Shown in pieces: positions 8,998 to 19,099 of a stretch of 64,000 bases of DNA. Location: NCBI GenBank assembly GCA_947184155.2, contig CAMXCT020001446.1, forward strand, positions 1 to 64,000, given 5' to 3'. Origin of the DNA: Cladocopium goreaui. Its lineage: Eukaryota > Sar > Dinophyceae > Suessiales > Symbiodiniaceae. Below the pieces are notes generated by a model that was not told where the DNA came from, ran no database searches, and worked only from the letters and a program-made list of their open reading frames with translations. The position numbers and the translations under genes were made by a program. The stretch's first letter is position 1. Every line of letters starts with the position of its first letter.

Positions 8998-9828
8998 CGC
9001 TCAGGTAAAGAAAACTACAATGGAAAGTCACACAACAGAATTCACGACCAGGATTCAGTCCCTAGATTCCTAAGTGTCGTGCGATTATTCCCTGCACCGG
9101 GACCGTGGTCAAGTCTTGCCCCAATTGGCATATAACGGCTTTCAGGTTCCATCGAATTAGATGCACAATATGTTTCACCTCACCAGAAAACCAAAAGGAA
9201 AGAAAACCACACCTGCAAGACGTGTGCCTGCCTTTTCACAATGTCTAGAAATAATGTCATGTAGCTGCAAAGGTTGCTGCAAAAAACGGAGGTTTCTGGT
9301 AGTTCGAAGTGGCTTCACTCAATAGAGATGCATTCCACTGGGTTCACAAGGGACAGCCGGAAAGGCAGGAATTCACAAAAGGTACAAAACGGAAAGGCCA
9401 ACTGTTGCAATTTACTTAAACGAATTACCAAATTAAAATGTGTTAATTCGGCAGTCAGGACAGTTACTCACTGAACCCTGAAACATGCAGATTAGATACG
9501 AAACAATGAAATTAACGATACATCCTACGAATAGGTTCAGAATCGACATCAAAAAGAATAAATAAGCCAGCAATAATGTCATCGGCGATGTCTCGGCGAG
9601 GCTTAACCAATAAATAAATAAATAACTGTCGGCGACGATGGTGTCGGCGATCATATAAACAGATTGTTCCAAGTATGTTTTCTACGTCCTTGGTCTGAGG
9701 AAGGTTCTGATACAACGAAACCAATAGTAAATGACCAAAGGTAATTCCAGATTGCGACAACAGTGCAGGAAATTATGTAATAGTGTGATTGGGGTTCTAA
9801 GCTTGGCCCCTTGCTATGTCCGAAAAAA

Positions 9829-9924
9829 GCAGGTACGTAACAAAGGCGTCCCTTCGTCATATCACCATGGAAAGGCAGTGTCTTCGTTGGTGGATGACTG
9901 CCAGACCATGCATCCACCCCTTGC
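9829..9924 (-). ncRNA. Pseudoknot motif PK1
   Basis: On the plus strand it runs from GCAGGTACGT to CCTTGC. The first hairpin is ACAAAGG/CCTTCGT, with one A-C that becomes G-U on the minus strand. Pseudoknot stem X is GGCAGT/ACTGCC and stem Y is GGTGGATG/CATCCACC, in the interleaved order X-Y-X'-Y'. TTCGTT lies between X and Y. The closing stem is imperfect in this copy. Confidence 0.65.
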
Positions 9925-10418
9925 AAATGTGAGATAAAAACAAAGGAAGTTTTACATCTGTTCAGATGTTACACACACACACTAGACAAGAATGGATCAC
10001 TATATGATCCGGCAGGAACTGAATCCTGAAACATGCAAACCAGCCTAGGTTATTTAATGAATAAAAGAGCCACAAGAGGTACATCTCGAAAACGATGTAG
10101 GGCATCCGATATTGTCAAACGTAGTCATAACCAGATTCCATAGAGTATTTTGACCAGCATGTTGAAATCCAAAATGATCTTTCGGCGATTGTTTCCCAAA
10201 ATAACCCAGAGTTCGTCGGCGACAGGATCTCCGCGAAAATAAGTCAAAAAACATAATACTGTCGGCGATATGGTTTCGGCGAAAATCTGAGGAAGGTTCT
10301 GATGCATGTAAATCTCAAAAATGATTCCAGATTGCGACAACAGTGCAGTAAAGTGAAATTGTCAAATAAACGACGCGGAGGTTCTTGGGTTCAGCCTCTT
10401 CCCATTCCAGTAAGATTG

Positions 10419-10514
10419 GCAGGTACGTCAGAAAGGCGTCCCTTTCTGATATCACAGATCAAGGCAAGTGTTTTTGTTAGTGCCAGACTTGCAATGATCC
10501 CTGGCACCCCCTGC
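10419..10514 (-). ncRNA. Pseudoknot motif PK2
   Basis: It runs from GCAGG to CCTGC. The hairpin is TCAGAAAGG/CCTTTCTGA (9 bp), stem X GCAAGT/ACTTGC and stem Y GTGCCAG/CTGGCAC. The usual CTTCGTT linker is degenerate here (TTTTTGTTA). Nearly identical to PK3. Confidence 0.68.
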
Positions 10515-10570
10515 AAATTTGTGAAAACCAATCAGAAGTTTTACATCTGTTCAGATGGTACACACACACA

Positions 10571-10600
10571 CCTCGCATGTAGCGAGGTTGGTTTTTTTTG
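10571..10600. other. Hairpin CCTCGC/GCGAGG with T-run next to (CA)n
   Basis: A 6-bp hairpin (10571-10576 with 10582-10587) directly follows the (CA)n tract, and a run of eight T follows it on the plus strand. An equal hairpin stands at 26664-26680. Different 6-bp hairpins occupy the equivalent place at 23702 and 39454. It lies about 90 bp beyond the ORF8 stop, so it may mark the 3' end of the element or a processing site. Confidence 0.5.
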
Positions 10601-10680
10601 GAAGAACTTCGCTGGCGGAATCGGCAAGATACCAGTGAAAATGAACCTGTAAGATCCTAATGCACAAACGGGCGGTCACT

Positions 10681-11406
10681 TCAATCAGAAGAGGAATTCG
10701 GAGCTTGTAGAAGGACTTCCATAGCATCGTGGAAGCTCATGCGTTCAACCATCGCCCAAGTCTGATCGAATGCCCCAGATGCCGTAGCAGCCTTCAAGGT
10801 ATCAGATAGATCTTTGGCTAATTCATGGATCCGGGTGGTCAGGCTTGGTTCATCGCCAGGAGATGTCGTCTCAATGGGCACATTGTGAAAAGGATGGTGT
10901 CCGTGTACAAGGGGAATCTCAAAATGATGTCGCCAATAGTCCGCTGTGCACAGGGACCACTCCCAGTTGCCCGAGAGACCATAAAAATAGTGTTCAGGGT
11001 CACGACATCGGGAATGCCCTAACAAGGGAATTTCTTCAATGAATAGCTCCCTGGTGTTGTTGGAGTGGGTAATGACCTTGAATTGGATCTGGTGAACCAC
11101 GCGAGAAGAGAATTGAGCACGATGGAGGTAATTGTGTGTGGAACTTGACTCCATCGGAAAAGGAACGCCAGGAGGTACTGGTGCTGAATATGTATCAGAA
11201 TGGGCCATAGTATCCGTAGCAGGTGCCGTACTGTCAGTTACCAAAGGTGCCGACGTAGGGTTGGTCGTAGTGTCAGGAGCTCCTGAGTGACATAGTGCAG
11301 AAGGCTGGATGTCTGGTACGTGAACTGGGTTGGTAGGAGCGAGTCCACGAGTAGGATTCGAAGGCCAAGACAAGCCCGCCAGGGTCGCGTCTCGTTTGTG
11401 TTCCAT
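10681..11406 (-). CDS. Copy 2 ORF8, small element protein (241 aa), intact
   Basis: The family is not recognised. The first 85 residues are Ala/Thr/Pro/Ser-rich low complexity. The conserved part starts near VVHQIQFKVITHSNN and includes ELFIEEIPLLGHSR, EHYFYGLSGNWEWSL and ADYWRHHFEIPLVHG. The C-terminal 70 residues look helical. ORF6 of the same element has matching landmarks in the same order (VH....K, N..EL....E, then ANHWRRHYDVP), so I read ORF6 and ORF8 as paralogues. The start is MEHKRDA. An upstream in-frame stretch with a hydrophobic segment opens only with TTG and is treated as leader. It is the last ORF before the 3' noncoding array and ends in TGA. Confidence 0.78.
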   Translation of the reverse strand: MEHKRDATLAGLSWPSNPTRGLAPTNPVHVPDIQPSALCHSGAPDTTTNPTSAPLVTDSTAPATDTMAHSDTYSAPVPPGVPFPMESSSTHNYLHRAQFSSRVVHQIQFKVITHSNNTRELFIEEIPLLGHSRCRDPEHYFYGLSGNWEWSLCTADYWRHHFEIPLVHGHHPFHNVPIETTSPGDEPSLTTRIHELAKDLSDTLKAATASGAFDQTWAMVERMSFHDAMEVLLQAPNSSSD

Positions 11407-11676
11407 GGGTGAAAATGTCACAAATGCGAGAAATGCGAGAAATAGTGCAACAACGGCTGAGGTATCAAGAATAGCAGAAAAAAGCCAATATCGAGCATGA
11501 TAAAATTCACAAAATTGACAAAAGTGAAGTCCAGACCTCAATCAATTGGTTCAATTGCGACGGATAAGCTACTGCGCAAAGTCAAATAAAATAAGAATCA
11601 AAGAATCCTTGGTGTTGGTGGGGAGTCAAGGGAGAATTGAAACCCTGTAGCATGGTTTTTTCCGCCGGCTAGCGTA

Positions 11677-12270
11677 TCAGGGTAGGATCACACCGGAGCT
11701 AATTTTGTAGCATTGCAGATGTAGTACGAAAGGCTGTCTGGTACCCGGAATGAGGAAAGAAGATTCGCTGGAGTTGTACTGCCGAAGTCGCCATTCAGGT
11801 CGGTATGCCTCCAAAAGCTGCAAGACCGTCATATCATTGGAAACTTGGAATGTATCACCGTCCAGGTCACAAAAGCGAAACTCCAGATTCGAGGGATCAA
11901 GTTGGATGTCCCATTGGGACCTCAATCTTTTGGAGATACAGAAGCGTAGTTCAGCAATTGGGATGAGGCCAGCTTCAACTGGTTCCATCTGACGTGACCA
12001 GGTAAACAAAGCTTCAAGTTCGTAGCCACTGACATGTCTAAAATTGGAGCTCGCCAGAGCCATGTAGTGTTCACGGTCAGGTTCGCTTCGGTGAGTCAAT
12101 GCCCGTAGGGGAGAGAAGTCAACCAAAATAAGGACAGGTTTGTTTGGGGGAGGGTTCGCATCACCAGGAAGGCCTCGATGTCCAGCGATCCATCCAACGG
12201 TTCGTGTACCCAGCGGTGTCTCAATCGTTGATGTAGCGCGATATGGATTGGGTCGAGAAGAACGAGGCAT
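11677..12270 (-). CDS. Copy 2 ORF7, small element protein (197 aa), intact
   Basis: Not a recognised family, but alignable with ORF5. It reads NKPVLILVDFSPL, then YELEALFTWSR, then ELRFCISKRLRSQWDI, DLDGDTFQVSNDMTVLQLLE and FVLHLQCY. Compared with ORF5 it lacks the SR-rich head and has a shorter N-terminus (MPRSSRPNPYR). The start chosen is the ATG at 12270, equivalent to MAHSSRP in copy 3. The open frame extends further upstream, into the region just past the ORF6 stop, through a hydrophobic, poorly conserved leader. The spacing to ORF8 is 270 bp. Confidence 0.76.
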   Translation of the reverse strand: MPRSSRPNPYRATSTIETPLGTRTVGWIAGHRGLPGDANPPPNKPVLILVDFSPLRALTHRSEPDREHYMALASSNFRHVSGYELEALFTWSRQMEPVEAGLIPIAELRFCISKRLRSQWDIQLDPSNLEFRFCDLDGDTFQVSNDMTVLQLLEAYRPEWRLRQYNSSESSFLIPGTRQPFVLHLQCYKISSGVILP

Positions 12271-12451
12271 GGCATCTAATGTCGGGTGTCGAGGATAAAG
12301 CGGAAAGCCCAAGCTGCAGAATAGGTGAATAATGACCAAAGGATAAAGCTCAAAGAATGGAAAATTGAAGAGAAACAGGTTACCTAAACAGTGGTCACAA
12401 AAAGACGGTAAAGCCCTGTTCTTTTCCGGTGCTGCCAAATAATGTGGTGTA

Positions 12452-13138
12452 TTATACACTGGAGTCTAACATATCCATCGGGTCCGTATCGTTCGCATCC
12501 AGTGGACCTTGTACTTGTTGAGGAGGGACAGTCGGCCGAGTGAGATGTAAAGTACGTTGTAATGTTGCCGGTGGTGACGAAGGTGGTGTAGACCGCCATG
12601 GTGGCCAGTATAAGGAGGTAGTAGTTCCTTGAGAGTGATGTTGCGCAGAGCGTCCCCAGCATGACTGCAAAATATAGAGTTGGTCTGGTATTGCTTCACA
12701 CGGTTGGGAAACATAGACATTGGAGTGTTCAGGGTGTGGTAGAACAGGAACGGCAGTAGTCGTAGGGGAGGAGGATGATGATTGAATTGGTACGTCATAG
12801 TGTCGGCGCCAATGATTAGCCGTGGTACGTAGAGTCGCCTGATCAGTAGTGAGGTACATGTTCTTCAGAAAGGTTTCCACAGGTTTCCACGTTTCGATAC
12901 CATCCATGGTCCTTTCCACGACCCAAAGTTCATCCGGACGGTTAGACAACGGGTAGTTCAGCTTCTTGATGAATATGGAATGAACAGTTGTCGAGGTCGG
13001 GATGGTTCGTGCTTCACGAGGGATATACGATGACGAAGTAGGATCATCCGGAGGTAGATGTGGAACAGGGCCATGTAGGGATATAGGTAGGGAACGGTGT
13101 GAAGCCGATCGAGCAGTATCATCCATGTTGGAGGTCAT
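12452..13138 (-). CDS. Copy 2 ORF6, small element protein (228 aa), intact
   Basis: The family is unknown. The N-terminal 50 residues are His/Pro/Ser-rich. The conserved core runs from TTVHSIFIKKLNYPLSNRPDELWVVE to ATLRTTANHWRRHYDVP, alignable with ORF8. A Ser/Thr tract (SSSSSPTTT) and a Gln/Pro-rich tail ending DPMDMLDSSV follow. The frame is complete in this copy, whereas copy 3 is frameshifted in the tail. The start is the ATG at 13138 (MTSNMDDTA), with a second conserved upstream TTG not used here. It lies 181 bp upstream of the ORF7 start. Confidence 0.76.
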   Translation of the reverse strand: MTSNMDDTARSASHRSLPISLHGPVPHLPPDDPTSSSYIPREARTIPTSTTVHSIFIKKLNYPLSNRPDELWVVERTMDGIETWKPVETFLKNMYLTTDQATLRTTANHWRRHYDVPIQSSSSSPTTTAVPVLPHPEHSNVYVSQPCEAIPDQLYILQSCWGRSAQHHSQGTTTSLYWPPWRSTPPSSPPATLQRTLHLTRPTVPPQQVQGPLDANDTDPMDMLDSSV

Positions 13139-13365
13139 CGTGTACAACAATAATAATATGGTTTCGGAATACGCTGGACTGAAGCCAAAGAGCCATGAGA
13201 AAGGTAATGATGACGGGATGAATACCGGAGATCAATAAAAGGAAAAGAAAGGAAAGAAGTAAAGGAAACCAAGGAAAACGAAAACCAGGATGGCGGACCT
13301 CATAACGAATGTTTTCTTTTTTCTTCATAGGTGTCAGCATCGCCAAGATCTATTTGGAAAACGAA

Positions 13366-14037
13366 TTACTCGGCCGTCTTAGTATATCTTGTGGCCGTGA
13401 TGAATGGATGCCCGCGGGGAATTACTTAAACATGTACAGCGAAGCCTGTGTCTTGTACATCTGGATGGGGTGTCAGCAACAAAGGAGAACACTCACGAGT
13501 CGTGAAGGCATCGAGATGTTGGTGAGTCTTCCATGACGGATAAAACCAGTTCAAAACGTCCAGAAGAGAATGAGGAAGGTCATCAAGCATCTGAGCTCCT
13601 TGATCAGTGTCAATCATCATGTAGAAGTCGGAAGCTGGTAAGTGTATCGACCAGCGTTGTAGCAGCGTATCGGTGACTACTTTTTTGAGGTCGGAGACAA
13701 AGTGACTGCGAGCATAGTCCGGGTAGATCACCTTGAACGTCTGGAACAGGCTATCATAGGTGGCCGTAGGAAGGTTGCCCGCTACCTTGGGGGTCAAGAT
13801 GTTGTAGTAAGGGTTGCGGACGGCCAGTTGCTGCATCGGCTTCAGGTCCAATTGGAAAATAACGGGTCGATGGGGTGTCGAAGGCGGAGTCCGATTGGGT
13901 GGATGCTGAAGTGACGAGGAGCCCATAGCGGAGGACGATGCCCGTGTCGGAGAGCGTGAGCGTCGTGTAGGTGAGATCCTCTCGTGGGACATAGCTCGCA
14001 GTTGGCAATATCGGTCCAGGTGGATGCGGAGAGACAT
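13366..14037 (-). pseudogene. Copy 2 ORF5, truncated by a nonsense codon
   Basis: It matches ORF5 of copies 1 and 3 from MSLRIHLDRY to GFAVHV, then reads TAA at 13426-13428 where the other copies have a Gln codon (CAA) followed by VIPRGHPF. The remaining 20 codons to the original stop position (about 13366) are still recognisable downstream. The lesion is a single C-to-T change on the coding strand. The truncated product of 203 aa would keep most of the conserved domain and could still be functional. The family description is at copy 1 ORF5. Confidence 0.72.
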
Positions 14038-14213
14038 AATAAATGGCTGGCGGGTTGTGTGATACGACGTGTCAGAATTCAATGGGCCAACAGCGCCCAT
14101 GGTTCTGAAGATAAACAAGAAGAAAAATTCCCAAAAGGAAAGTCAACTGGTCGGTGAATCTGTAATACTGTGCCGCAAACTACCTTTTTCTTTTGGTTCG
14201 CATATGTCATTGG

Positions 14214-14850
14214 TCAGCCAAGTTGGTCTTTGATCTTATTCCACATAGAGCGAACATCTTCTTCAGACTTGCCCATCTTGGTCGAGATCACCTTCCATGA
14301 AAATCGAGATTTCTCGTCAGCCTTCAGAGTGCGTAGTTTCTGTTTGTCTTCAGAGGTCCAGAGTGACAGTGGGCTCGAGGAGCGGGATCGGGATTGGTCA
14401 CGTCGGCGACGACGCTTGGCAGGAGCCTTTGGAGCGGATTTGGCTTTCTGTTTGCGACTTGGCGGTGATGGTGTTCTAGTAGAAAGCTTCGAAGGTGCAG
14501 GTAAAACATCATGCAGGAGGCGGAGCAGCAACATGTTGGTGTGGCTCAGGGAGATGGGCTTCCACCAGTTCATCCATAAGTGTCTCTTCTTCCTCCAGAT
14601 CCGGCGATGGGATGGGGGCATTGTCAATGAAGGCATTGGTCTGGTCCGAATAATGTGGTCGTAGCCCATCAGGTTGATTCCATACGTCTGTACTGGGAAG
14701 AGGAGTAGGTTCAATGTTGGGAATGAGTGTGGGTGGTAGTAGTGCCATTGCTCGATGTAGTAGAAGGTAAGCATGGTGAACATCGTGAAGAAATTGGAGA
14801 AACACTGGTTCTTGGATCGGAATTGACGTCGTAGGAGACGAGGAAGCCAT
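14214..14850 (-). pseudogene. Copy 2 ORF4 (Myb/SANT-like), frameshifted
   Basis: The N-terminal 110 residues (from MASSSPTTS at 14850) and the C-terminal basic plus Myb-like part (ending MWNKIKDQLG) lie in different frames. Comparison with copy 3 shows four extra bases around 14506-14520, in the segment between VAAPPPA and VLPAPSKLS. The lesion removes the DNA-binding domain from the protein started at the normal ATG. The three Trp of the Myb-like repeat are all preserved in the second frame. Confidence 0.74.
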
Positions 14851-15022
14851 GACAATGCGTCGAATATGGGCCAACAAGTAAATGAAGCCGAGTTTGAGGG
14901 TAAGCCAGCTGGAAAAGCACTATTCCGTGATCAAATAAATTCTAATAAGGTCCAAAAGGTGAAACGTTCAGCAAGGTGTGAGTAATGAAACGTAAGCACC
15001 AGCGGCAAGACGGTTCAGGATT

Positions 15023-17782
15023 TTACCACAGTGAGGAAACGTGCAAATATTGACGAATCGGCTTGGCGGCAGCGAAAAGATCGGACTCGAGAAAACCTGC
15101 AGATCTGTACAAACGATGCAATGCGGCAAAACCTCGTGTTCGTTCATGTGCAGGGTGCGCGCATTTGGCGACCAGAAATAATCGTGAAACAAAGCCTGAA
15201 AGTTGGACGGCCAAAGGTGATGCGGAGAATGGCGCCATGACCTGGTTGAAGTCGCGTGGAGGGCTGTAGCGAAGGGCAAAAGGCTCGAACTCGATGCAAA
15301 AGCCCAAGAACTCCTGGTCCGGTTCCGTCTCCAAAATGATAGGATGGCCGTAGAATTCCGGGTGGAGGAAATTGGCGAAGCAGATTTCGTAGTCCCACGA
15401 GGGGTCCGACAAGCACAGTCTGTTGTCCACATAGCGAAGGAGGCGAGCTGTAAGATCCATGTTGCTGAGGGTGGTGCGGTAGGTTCGGTACCAGATCTCT
15501 TCAGACAGTGCGACAACCATCATGCACAATGCTGGACTGAGTGGGGAGCCCATGGGGGATCCTCGGATTTGTTCAAAAACCGTAGTGCCAATGGAGAATT
15601 GAGTCATTTTCAAGGACATAAGGATGATTCGTTCAATGTCCCGAATGAAGATCTTCCTTGTCACATTGAGTGTACGGCATGTGCGGCCTTTGACTACGTC
15701 CCCTGTGTGGTTGCCCGGAGTTGCCTTCACGGAGATGATCTCGTCGGGGTCGGTGTTCATGAGGGTCGAAAGGAACTGTAAGGTCAGTCGCCAGCTCGCG
15801 ATGAAGCGGTCGGTGTCAATGCTTGTGAAAAAGCCCGCAAGATCTTGGTTGTGTATGCGGGGAGTGGGGAGCGAGTCGAAGTCGGTGTCCTTGAGGAGCT
15901 TGATGAGATCAAATACATCACCCTTTGCCAGGTTGTGGGGAAACGCTTGGGGTAGAAGGTTGTAGATCAGCTTGGCAGTGCAGTTCAACATAGGTCGAAA
16001 AGGCGCCGTGAAGAAGCTGACAATGGGTCGTCCGGCCTTGAACTGCTTTTTCCGTTTGGGTAGAACATAGGCGTTCGGCAGGTCTCGTCCAGCACCAAGT
16101 GCCCATGGGTATGCTTTGCCAAAATGGCGGTTGATCTCGGCGATGGTCCGTTCGATGATGTCACTGGGGCTTTGTTCCAATTTGCGAAATACCAACGGGT
16201 CGGCGAAGGTGGTGGTGAGGCACTGGAAGTAGAGTACGGGGCAGTATATTCGTAGGGATGTAGCTCGCTTGTCCTCGTTGTGGAAGACGGCTTCTGGGAA
16301 AAGACGTTTGAAGCGGACGATGTCCTTGTGAGTGATGTGGTTGTTGAGTGTGTGGTAGTGGGATTGAATAGAACGATGCCAAAGCTCATCAATAAGGTGC
16401 TTTTGTATGGAAGGAAGTGAGTTCCGGGTGGTCCACGTCCGCAGAGCCAGGCGAAGCGATGTCTGGATTTCTTTGGAAGGTGGGAAGATTTTGTTTTGGA
16501 GCGATCCAGTCGCAATGGATGTGTGTGGGCCATCATCGAAATGTAGGTTGTCGCCGTCGAGGACCAGGTGGTGATCAGGTTGGAGACCATGAAGGGCATG
16601 AGGTCGCAAGGCATCACATGCACAATGTGGGGTTTCGTCATCAGCCCATTTGGTGGCGGCTTCTTTGTGATTGCACAAGCTGTCCATCACCGAGGGGAAC
16701 TTTGTGAAAACAATCGCCGTGGAAGGGTTCTGCAATGTGGTGTTGTAATGTCGAGTTTGATGAACGTGGGAAGTGAGCAGCCGTCGAAGATCCCGAGTCC
16801 AATTGGGGCATAGTAGCCAAGGGGCACGAAGAGGGACCGGTTTTCTGACTCGTTTGGCTTTCCAGAAGGTCAACGCTCGGTCAATGGCATTGACGGCATA
16901 CGACCTTTGGGGTTCTCCAAGGTTGTTGGCAAGACGTCGAATAAAGTAGCAGCCTTGAACTCCAATTTCGTTGGATCGTAATTTCTTCTCCATGTGGAAG
17001 CGTCGAACGGAGTTACTGCCCAAATCCTGGATAATCTCCCAAAGTTGTACTCGTCGATGGAAGAGAGGACTATGAAGAGCGTGTCGAACATGATGGGGTG
17101 TAGATCGCCACCGAAGTTTCCGCCACAAGGAGAATGCTCCAAATTGTCGAGAGGCGGAAAATTTGGTACGTGCAATGAGTCCCTTTCGGCAGTTGAAAAA
17201 CTGGTAAATGAACGGAGTGTTCAATCGAGGTTGCCACAGTTGAATTAAGGCCTGTTCCAAGGCCCAAAAGTTGGATTTATTGGTGTAGATCGGGAAAACA
17301 GACCACATCCAGAAATTGTCAAATCTACACCAAAACCGTAAGGCAACTTCGGCCAGCACGAATTTATGTTGTTGCACTTGCAGAAATTTCCGATAGCGAG
17401 AGTGTTCGCGGTCCAAAACAAATGAAGACGTGGATCCAATGTAAAACTTAGGTTGAAAATTCGCAATGTGGCAGAAACGAATATACACCGCCTGAGGATG
17501 CTTGAAACATTGGAGGGCGACAGACAAGTCATCCCAGGATCTGCAAAAGAAAATACTCTGCATCGGAGTGCCTTTCAGCAAGGCTTGGAGTTTCGGATTG
17601 GCCCGTGGATGTAATAACACATATTGGCCCATCAATACTGTTTGAAGCATCCGAAAAGCAAAAAAGACATCAACAGAAGGGGACAACGTGAAAGGAGTCA
17701 ATAGTGCGAGAACAAGAATACAGGAATGAGCCACGGCCAAAGTTCGCATAATGTTGGCTGCTTTTGAGCCAGGTGCTTTCAA
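15023..17782 (-). CDS. Copy 2 ORF3, GIY-YIG + Penelope-like RT, intact
   Basis: Same architecture and length (919 aa) as copy 1. The differences are scattered single-residue changes, with no indel. The catalytic landmarks are all present: FYIGSTSS in the GIY-YIG region (the more canonical YIG, against YVG in copies 1 and 3), ALEQALIQLWQP, motif A DLAGFFTSID, GSPMGSPLSP, RYVDNRL and FLGF. The Tyr-Val-Asp-Asn form is again seen. The frame stays open upstream for four codons (CTA GCA GCC TAT) to the ORF2 UGA. The first ATG is 11 codons inside (IMRTLAV). It ends in TAA, about 175 bp before ORF4. Confidence 0.88.
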   Translation of the reverse strand: MKAPGSKAANIMRTLAVAHSCILVLALLTPFTLSPSVDVFFAFRMLQTVLMGQYVLLHPRANPKLQALLKGTPMQSIFFCRSWDDLSVALQCFKHPQAVYIRFCHIANFQPKFYIGSTSSFVLDREHSRYRKFLQVQQHKFVLAEVALRFWCRFDNFWMWSVFPIYTNKSNFWALEQALIQLWQPRLNTPFIYQFFNCRKGLIARTKFSASRQFGAFSLWRKLRWRSTPHHVRHALHSPLFHRRVQLWEIIQDLGSNSVRRFHMEKKLRSNEIGVQGCYFIRRLANNLGEPQRSYAVNAIDRALTFWKAKRVRKPVPLRAPWLLCPNWTRDLRRLLTSHVHQTRHYNTTLQNPSTAIVFTKFPSVMDSLCNHKEAATKWADDETPHCACDALRPHALHGLQPDHHLVLDGDNLHFDDGPHTSIATGSLQNKIFPPSKEIQTSLRLALRTWTTRNSLPSIQKHLIDELWHRSIQSHYHTLNNHITHKDIVRFKRLFPEAVFHNEDKRATSLRIYCPVLYFQCLTTTFADPLVFRKLEQSPSDIIERTIAEINRHFGKAYPWALGAGRDLPNAYVLPKRKKQFKAGRPIVSFFTAPFRPMLNCTAKLIYNLLPQAFPHNLAKGDVFDLIKLLKDTDFDSLPTPRIHNQDLAGFFTSIDTDRFIASWRLTLQFLSTLMNTDPDEIISVKATPGNHTGDVVKGRTCRTLNVTRKIFIRDIERIILMSLKMTQFSIGTTVFEQIRGSPMGSPLSPALCMMVVALSEEIWYRTYRTTLSNMDLTARLLRYVDNRLCLSDPSWDYEICFANFLHPEFYGHPIILETEPDQEFLGFCIEFEPFALRYSPPRDFNQVMAPFSASPLAVQLSGFVSRLFLVAKCAHPAHERTRGFAALHRLYRSAGFLESDLFAAAKPIRQYLHVSSLW

Positions 17783-17794
17783 ATAGGCTGCTAG

Positions 17795-19099
17795 TCAGGA
17801 TTGCATCAATAACGCCACCGTCATGACCTTGAGGACTACTTCATCCGTGGAGGCCCCCTTGTGCTTGCAAGGGTCGATACCCATAGCCACGCTTGCGCGT
17901 TGGATAGTTTTCGAGGCATCATCGGGTTGGTTTTGCCACCATTCATTGACCTTCTCCAAGTTCTTCTCCAGGATGTCCTGTTTGGGCTGTGGTAGCTTTA
18001 AGGCTTTCAACCACTTGGTGTATTGAGTGTCCGACAATGATGTGGGTTGGTTGTCAACGAGCCAAGTGTTCACGGAGCCCGGAGAGATAAGCAGAGTTGA
18101 GGGTTCAAAGGTCGTAGACGCGGCAGGTTGTCCTTGAAGTGCACGTCCTATCGGTGTCGTGGCTGGAGTGGAGCCCGGAGGTGCCGTAGCTGGTGAGGCA
18201 GTAGCTGCCGATTTGACCTTGGCCAGTTCTGCCTCCAGTTCGAGAATGCGTTGTTGGCTGGCCACGTCAGCCGAAGGTTGAGTCGGAAGCCAAGATTGGA
18301 TAAGTTGAGCAACATCTTTGGCCATGTTTTGGGTAGCCTCCTTTTGGTTGAGACATTGGCCTGCTGAACGAGCTCGGAATGAAGCAAGTTTGTCCAAGTC
18401 TACGTTGCGGGTGCGTAGTTGGGATACCAATTTGGCCACAAATACTGTAGTGCCTATGTTGTCAAAAGGAAGGACGAAGGTTTCCCTTCCGTATGCAACT
18501 CGACGAAGCCAAGTATTGTGTAAGCCCTGGTACAAGAACTTCCAGAGTGGGACTTGTAAAGGATCCATCCCTTCAATGTCCTTGTAGCTTGAAAATCTGC
18601 TCTGTCGGATTCTGGAAGGGAAGTCCAAACCATTGATTTTGTTGGAGTCGTGGAAGTCGACATCCGGCTTCCAGTTCTCCACTGGCGGGATTTCAATTGG
18701 TCTGCATGTATATCCTTCGTTGACAGAGGAACTTGCTCCTGGGGATGACATAGGTCTCGGTGATCTCGGTGTAAAAGGGTGACGTTGAGGTGCAAGGTTG
18801 GCGTGGTTGGGAGGTGTCTGTGAGCTCGGAGGCGGCGTGGGCGGGAAAGGTGCCGTAGGTGAAGTCCATGGTGGGCGTGTTGGGAACGATGGAGACGTAG
18901 GCGGCGGAGGCGGTATTCCGGAAGGGTTCCAAAAGGGTCGATGGGTCGTCATGGCATAGTGCATCGGGCCACGGAACGCCGGTACTGCTTGGTGCCATCC
19001 ATGTTGATGACGAGGTGGTGTGCGCGAGCGATCCGGCTGAGAAGGAGGAATTCCATTCATATCCGCGCTGTATTGAGAGATCAGGTCCTGGGACGCCAT
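17795..19099 (-). CDS. Copy 2 ORF2, Gag-like protein (434 aa), intact
   Basis: It matches copy 1 ORF2 in length and order of regions. The Pro-rich N-terminus varies most, and the globular part from RPIEIPPVENWKPDVDF to LDKLASF is nearly unchanged. The coiled-coil-like QQRILELEAELAK is kept. The ATG at 19099 (MASQDLISQYSAD) was chosen because it is shared. The frame happens to be open 75 codons further upstream in this copy only. It ends ..VALLMQS followed by UGA CUAG, with ORF3 in the same frame. Confidence 0.83.
   Translation of the reverse strand: MASQDLISQYSADMNGIPPSQPDRSRTPPRHQHGWHQAVPAFRGPMHYAMTTHRPFWNPSGIPPPPPTSPSFPTRPPWTSPTAPFPPTPPPSSQTPPNHANLAPQRHPFTPRSPRPMSSPGASSSVNEGYTCRPIEIPPVENWKPDVDFHDSNKINGLDFPSRIRQSRFSSYKDIEGMDPLQVPLWKFLYQGLHNTWLRRVAYGRETFVLPFDNIGTTVFVAKLVSQLRTRNVDLDKLASFRARSAGQCLNQKEATQNMAKDVAQLIQSWLPTQPSADVASQQRILELEAELAKVKSAATASPATAPPGSTPATTPIGRALQGQPAASTTFEPSTLLISPGSVNTWLVDNQPTSLSDTQYTKWLKALKLPQPKQDILEKNLEKVNEWWQNQPDDASKTIQRASVAMGIDPCKHKGASTDEVVLKVMTVALLMQS

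Larger units (their letters stand above)
8998..10680. repeat. Inter-copy noncoding array 1 (leader, two PK modules)
   Basis: There are no genes here. From high to low conservation it contains: a leader module (about 9040-9480) shared with 22110-22590, 38190-38645 and 39700-40187; a module with pseudoknot PK1 ending in the ACATCT-GTTC-AGATGT hairpin at 9954-9969; and a second module starting at the TAGACAAGAATGGATC boundary near 9983, carrying PK2 and ending at the same hairpin near 10543. (CA)n tracts join the modules. TCGGCGA heptamers occur in pairs at 9580-9600, 9630-9652 and 10186-10285. The array lies between ORF1 of copy 1 and ORF8 of copy 2, so it combines the 5' flank of one unit and the 3' flank of the next. 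Confidence 0.75.

Noticed and set aside
10186..10330. Hammerhead ribozyme in the A module (CTGATG near TCGGCGAAAA)
   Set aside because: The CUGAUGA and GAAA core words are not in the right order or spacing, and three stems cannot be drawn.
11406..11541. Longer ORF8 start with a hydrophobic N-terminus (signal peptide or membrane segment)
   Set aside because: The extended frame opens only with TTG in both copies. The ATG at MEHKRDA/MDHKRDA is shared and fits the leader pattern of the other ORFs.
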